Shown here in pieces: positions 60,920-64,000 of a stretch of DNA of 64,000 nucleotides. The translations under genes were made by a program, and so were the position numbers. The DNA comes from Pseudomonas putida (lineage in GTDB: Bacteria; Pseudomonadota; Gammaproteobacteria; Pseudomonadales; Pseudomonadaceae), in assembly GCF_002025705.1 (NCBI RefSeq), contig NZ_CP018846.1, positions 5,447,501 through 5,511,500 on the forward strand. The letters run 5' to 3'. The notes beneath the pieces were generated by a model. That model was given only the letters and a program-made list of their open reading frames with translations, made no database searches and was not told the origin of the DNA. The number at the start of each line of letters is the position of its first letter. The first letter of the stretch is position 1.

Positions 60920-61978
60920 TCAGGCAAACACCTGCAGGCTCTGCGGTGGCAGCGCCACCCAGATATCCTGCGAGCCCAGATGCGGCATGGCTTCGGGCGC
61001 AAGTTCGGCGAGCAGGGCATGGCCCGGCAGCGCCTTGAGCTCGAAGCTCATGCGGCAGCGGTTGCCCAGGAAGGTGATTTCGCGGACCTTGGCCGGGAAC
61101 AGGTTCTCCTCATGCACCACCGGGTTCACGGTGATTGCCTCTGGGCGGCAGAACAGCCGACCACTGCGGGCGCTACCCGCGTTGGTTGCCAGGCGCATGC
61201 TCATGGCGCCGACCTGGGCGTGGCTCTCGCTACTGCGCTGGAACGGCAGCCAGTTGCCTTGGCCGACGAACTCGGCGACGAACGGCGTGGCCGGCTGGTC
61301 GTAGATTTCCTGCGGGGTCGCGTATTGCTCGACCTGGCCGTTGTTCATCACCGCGATGCGGTCGGCCATGAGCATGGCTTCGTCCTGGTTGTGGGTGACC
61401 ATCAACGTGGTGATACCCAGCTGGCGCTGCAGCTGGCGCAGCTCGGTACACAAGTGCTCACGCACGCGGGCATCCAGCGCCGACATCGGTTCGTCGAGCA
61501 GCAGCAGCGACGGCGACGGCGCCAGCGCACGGGCCAGGGCCACACGTTGCTGTTGGCCGCCGGAGAGCTGGCCGGGGTATTTCTTCTCGCTACCGGACAG
61601 GCCGACCAGCTCAAGCATTTGCGCCACGCGTTGGCGGCTCTCGTCACGGCTGCTGCCGGTCAGGCCGTAAGCAATGTTGGCTTCAACGGTAAGGTTGGGG
61701 AACAGCGCGTAGGACTGGAACAGGATGCCGTAGTCCCGGGCCTGGGGTGGCAGTTCGGAGATGTCGCGCTCACCGATGTACAGCGCGCCACGGTCCTGGC
61801 GCTCAAGGCCTGCGATGCAGCGCAGCAGGGTAGTCTTGCCGCAACCGGACGGGCCGAGCAGGCACACCAGCTCACCGGCGGCGATGTCCAGGGACACATT
61901 GTTCAGCGCCGTGAAGGCACCGAATCGTTTGTGGATACCGCGCACTTTCATCTGTGCGCCCGGGGTGGCGTGGTTCAT
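60920..61978 (-). CDS. ABC transporter ATPase (2-AEP type)
   Basis: 352 aa. Walker A GPSGCGKTTLL, signature LSGGQQQRVALARAL, Walker B LLLDEPMSALD, H-loop MVTHNQDEA, and a C-terminal TOBE domain. Member of the Fbp/PotA-like import ATPases. First of the co-directional import genes downstream of the LysR gene. Confidence 0.88.
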   Translation of the reverse strand: MNHATPGAQMKVRGIHKRFGAFTALNNVSLDIAAGELVCLLGPSGCGKTTLLRCIAGLERQDRGALYIGERDISELPPQARDYGILFQSYALFPNLTVEANIAYGLTGSSRDESRQRVAQMLELVGLSGSEKKYPGQLSGGQQQRVALARALAPSPSLLLLDEPMSALDARVREHLCTELRQLQRQLGITTLMVTHNQDEAMLMADRIAVMNNGQVEQYATPQEIYDQPATPFVAEFVGQGNWLPFQRSSESHAQVGAMSMRLATNAGSARSGRLFCRPEAITVNPVVHEENLFPAKVREITFLGNRCRMSFELKALPGHALLAELAPEAMPHLGSQDIWVALPPQSLQVFA

Positions 61979-62094
61979 GGCAAGGCCTCATCGAACAGGT
62001 GAGGGCCATGCTAGGAAGGCTGTGCGAAGGTTCTGTGGCTTTTGGGCAAAAGCCGCTGATAGTGGTATAGGCAGATTTGGTAGTGGCCGTGAGG

Positions 62095-62122
62095 GCCTAT
62101 TCGCGGGTAAACCCGCGAAGAA
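62095..62122. repeat. Unpaired REP element
   Basis: TTCGCGGGTAAACCCGCGAA, a near-perfect palindrome, between the LysR gene and the ATPase gene, so the LysR terminator or the ATPase promoter is nearby. Confidence 0.8.
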
Positions 62123-62134
62123 ACCAACACCGAT

Positions 62135-63004
62135 TCAGAACTGCGAACCCACCACTTCCTGCGCCACGCCCAGGAATGCTGCCGGCAAGCGGGCCTGGCG
62201 CCGCTCCTTCAGGCAATACAGATACTCATGCATCACTGGCGCATTCTCCAACGCCAGCACCCGCAGCTCCGGGTTGTGCGGCACCTCGTGGCGGGCGATC
62301 ACGCTGATGCCGATATTGCGCAGCACCGCCTCGCGGATCGACTCACGGCTGCCGATCTCCAGCAACGCCCCGGCCTTGACCCCGGCATCCAGCATCATCT
62401 GCTCGGTCAGCTTGCGCGTGGTCGAGCCCTTCTCGCGCATCAACAAGCAATGCCCCGCCACCACTTCGATAGACACCGCCTGCCGATGCGCCAGCGGATG
62501 ATTGCGGTGCACCGCCACCACCAGCGGGTCGGAGCCAAGCACCCGGCGCACCAGGCGCGCATCCTCCACCAGCTGCGACGACGCGGCGATATCCACCCGG
62601 TAGTCTTCGAGCATCTCCAACACCTGCTGGGAGTTGCCGATCTCCACCATCACCTCGACCTGGGGCAGGCGCTCGCGGAAGATCTTCACCAGGTCGAGGA
62701 TGTAATACGGCGCAGTAGCGGCAATGCGCAAGCTGCCCTGGGCCTGGCCGCAGTTGCGCAACTCGAACTCGATGTCAGCCTCCTGCTGCAGCAGCGCCTT
62801 GACCATCGGCAGCAGGCGCACGCCCTCCTCGCTCAGCACCAGGCGCCGGCCACCGCGGTAGAACAGCTCCACCGCATAGTGGCTTTCCAGGTTGCGGATC
62901 TGCGTGGTCACCGTGGGCTGGCTGAGCCCGAGCTTCTTCGCCGCCAGGGTGATGCTGCCCAGGCGGGCCACCATGTAGAAGGCTTTGAGCTCGGCACTCA
63001 GCAT
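62135..63004 (-). CDS. LysR-type regulator, probably of the phosphonate operon
   Basis: 289 aa. N-terminal HTH (SITLAAKKLGLSQPTVTTQIRNLE), then a LysR substrate-binding domain. It precedes the import genes in the same direction with 156 bases between, so it probably controls them. The inducer (2-AEP or related) is inferred. Confidence 0.78.
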   Translation of the reverse strand: MLSAELKAFYMVARLGSITLAAKKLGLSQPTVTTQIRNLESHYAVELFYRGGRRLVLSEEGVRLLPMVKALLQQEADIEFELRNCGQAQGSLRIAATAPYYILDLVKIFRERLPQVEVMVEIGNSQQVLEMLEDYRVDIAASSQLVEDARLVRRVLGSDPLVVAVHRNHPLAHRQAVSIEVVAGHCLLMREKGSTTRKLTEQMMLDAGVKAGALLEIGSRESIREAVLRNIGISVIARHEVPHNPELRVLALENAPVMHEYLYCLKERRQARLPAAFLGVAQEVVGSQF

Positions 63005-63013
63005 TGCAGGACC

Positions 63014-64000
63014 TCATTTGCGCAGCAGGCGCAGACCGTTGAACACCACCAGCAGGCTCACGCCCATGTCGGCGAAAACCGCCATCCACATGGTGGCCAT
63101 GCCGGCAAAGGTGATTGCCAGGAATATCGCCTTGATACCCAGCGCCAGAACGATGTTCTGCGTCAGGATCGCCGCACTTTGGCGCGACAGCCTGACGAAC
63201 GCCGGGATTTTGCGCAAGTCATCATCCATCAGCGCCACATCGGCGGTCTCGATCGCCGTGTCGGTACCGGCCGCCGCCATGGCGAAGCCGATTTCGGCAC
63301 GGGCCAGGGCTGGCGCGTCGTTGATGCCATCGCCAACCATGCCGACCCGGTGCCCTTCGACGTACAGCTGCTCGATGCTGCGCAGCTTGTCAGCCGGCAG
63401 CAAGTTGCCCTCGGCGCGGTCGATACCCACCTGCGCGGCGATGGCCTGGGCGGTGTGCGGATTGTCGCCGGTCAACATGACGGTCTTGATGCCCAGCGCG
63501 TGCAGCTCGGCGATTGCCTGGCGGCTGCTGTCCTTGACCGTGTCGGCCACGGCGAACAGTGCCAACGGCCCGGAACGGTCGAGCAGCAGGACCACGGTCT
63601 TGCCCTGGCGCTCCAGTGCATCCAGCTGTGCTTCCAGCTCTGGTGAGCACAGGCCCAATTCTTCGACCAGCCGGTGATTGCCCAGATGGTAGGTTTCGCC
63701 GTCGATTTCACCACGCACGCCACGGCCGGCAAGGGCCGCGAATTCACTGACCTCGCTCAGCGGCACGTTCTGCGCCTTGGCGAACTGGGCAATGGCGCCA
63801 GACACTGGGTGATCTGAACGGTCAGCCAGGCTCGCCGCCAACGCCTGGGCGCGGCCCTCGAACAGGGGGTCGAGCACTTTGGTGTCGGTTTGCACCGGTT
63901 TGCCGTGGGTGATGGTGCCGGTCTTGTCCAGGGCCAGGAAGTCCAGCTTGCGCCCACCTTCCAGGTATACCCCGCCCTTGATCAGGATGCCCTTGCGTGC
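63014..64000 (-). CDS. cadA: Heavy-metal P-type ATPase, C-terminal part (partial)
   Basis: The last about 328 residues of a P1B ATPase (Zn/Cd/Pb type probably). Motifs: phosphorylation DKTGTITHG, TGDN (VMLTGDNPHTAQ), GDGINDAPALARAEIGFAM, and C-terminal helices ending FNGLRLLRK. The N-terminal metal-binding domain and the CPx helix are outside the window, so metal specificity cannot be checked; cadA is a guess. Nine bases upstream of the LysR gene. Confidence 0.82.
   Translation of the reverse strand, partial: ARKGILIKGGVYLEGGRKLDFLALDKTGTITHGKPVQTDTKVLDPLFEGRAQALAASLADRSDHPVSGAIAQFAKAQNVPLSEVSEFAALAGRGVRGEIDGETYHLGNHRLVEELGLCSPELEAQLDALERQGKTVVLLLDRSGPLALFAVADTVKDSSRQAIAELHALGIKTVMLTGDNPHTAQAIAAQVGIDRAEGNLLPADKLRSIEQLYVEGHRVGMVGDGINDAPALARAEIGFAMAAAGTDTAIETADVALMDDDLRKIPAFVRLSRQSAAILTQNIVLALGIKAIFLAITFAGMATMWMAVFADMGVSLLVVFNGLRLLRK

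Overview
The window looks like core chromosome from the Pseudomonas putida group. The evidence is high GC, the gene order (aroK - short pil/hof-type genes - ponA - maeB - rpmE - priA - argS; pilT / yggS-proC-yggT-metXW; ftsYEX-rpoH; laoR/laoCBA-coaD), and many copies of a roughly 35-bp extragenic palindrome (REP) typical of P. putida. I see no rRNA or tRNA gene, insertion sequence, prophage or CRISPR array. Most genes are housekeeping and tightly packed, with start/stop overlaps.

Layout. 1-4 kb: aroK (cut by the window edge) and a reduced pilus/DNA-uptake operon, pilM-pilN-(pilO+pilP fusion)-short pilQ, divergent from ponA. 6.7-14.6 kb: maeB, a secreted nuclease, rpmE, priA, argS, a SPOR protein and a TM2 protein. 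14.8-23.2 kb: an NlpC/P60 hydrolase, a solitary pilT, then the co-directional run yggS-proC-yggT-metX-metW-DUF4426-rdgB-hemW-DUF3392. 23.2-23.8 kb: an intergenic region with a candidate type I toxin-antitoxin locus (below). 23.8-31.2 kb: trmB, thiG, thiS, a DUF423 protein, mtgA, rpoH, and ftsY-ftsE-ftsX. 31.4-37.6 kb: two tandem M16 peptidase pairs flanking rsmD. 37.7-44.9 kb: a YheT-like hydrolase, a rhodanese, the lao long-chain alcohol/aldehyde oxidation cluster, coaD and a ferredoxin. 45-58 kb: mutM, an HDOD protein, rlmI, a truncated-type mgtE, ilvD, a pchP-like phosphatase, a cystine-type symporter, folA and a DUF2868/DUF3482 GTPase pair. 57.5-63 kb: a phosphonate (2-aminoethylphosphonate type) uptake operon with a PhnZ-like HD oxygenase and a LysR regulator. 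63-64 kb: the 3' part of a heavy-metal P-type ATPase.

The most exciting region is 23201-23774. On the minus strand there is a 36-codon ORF with a strong Shine-Dalgarno sequence that is partly folded into a hairpin, a long structured leader, and its own terminator. Divergently, on the plus strand, a consensus-like sigma70 promoter (TTGACC-17-TATGAT) starts a roughly 94-nt RNA that ends at a rho-independent terminator. The first 23 nt of that RNA are complementary, with one mismatch, to the leader of the small-ORF mRNA. This is the architecture of the dinQ/agrB and zorO/orzO type I toxin-antitoxin loci of E. coli. I do not recognise the peptide, so this is a candidate new system.

Other notable points are a 17-bp start-codon hairpin in front of the second M16 pair, an rpmE terminator that also encodes a nuclease signal peptide, the pilO-pilP fusion, and an MgtE lacking its Mg-sensing domains behind a foldable leader.
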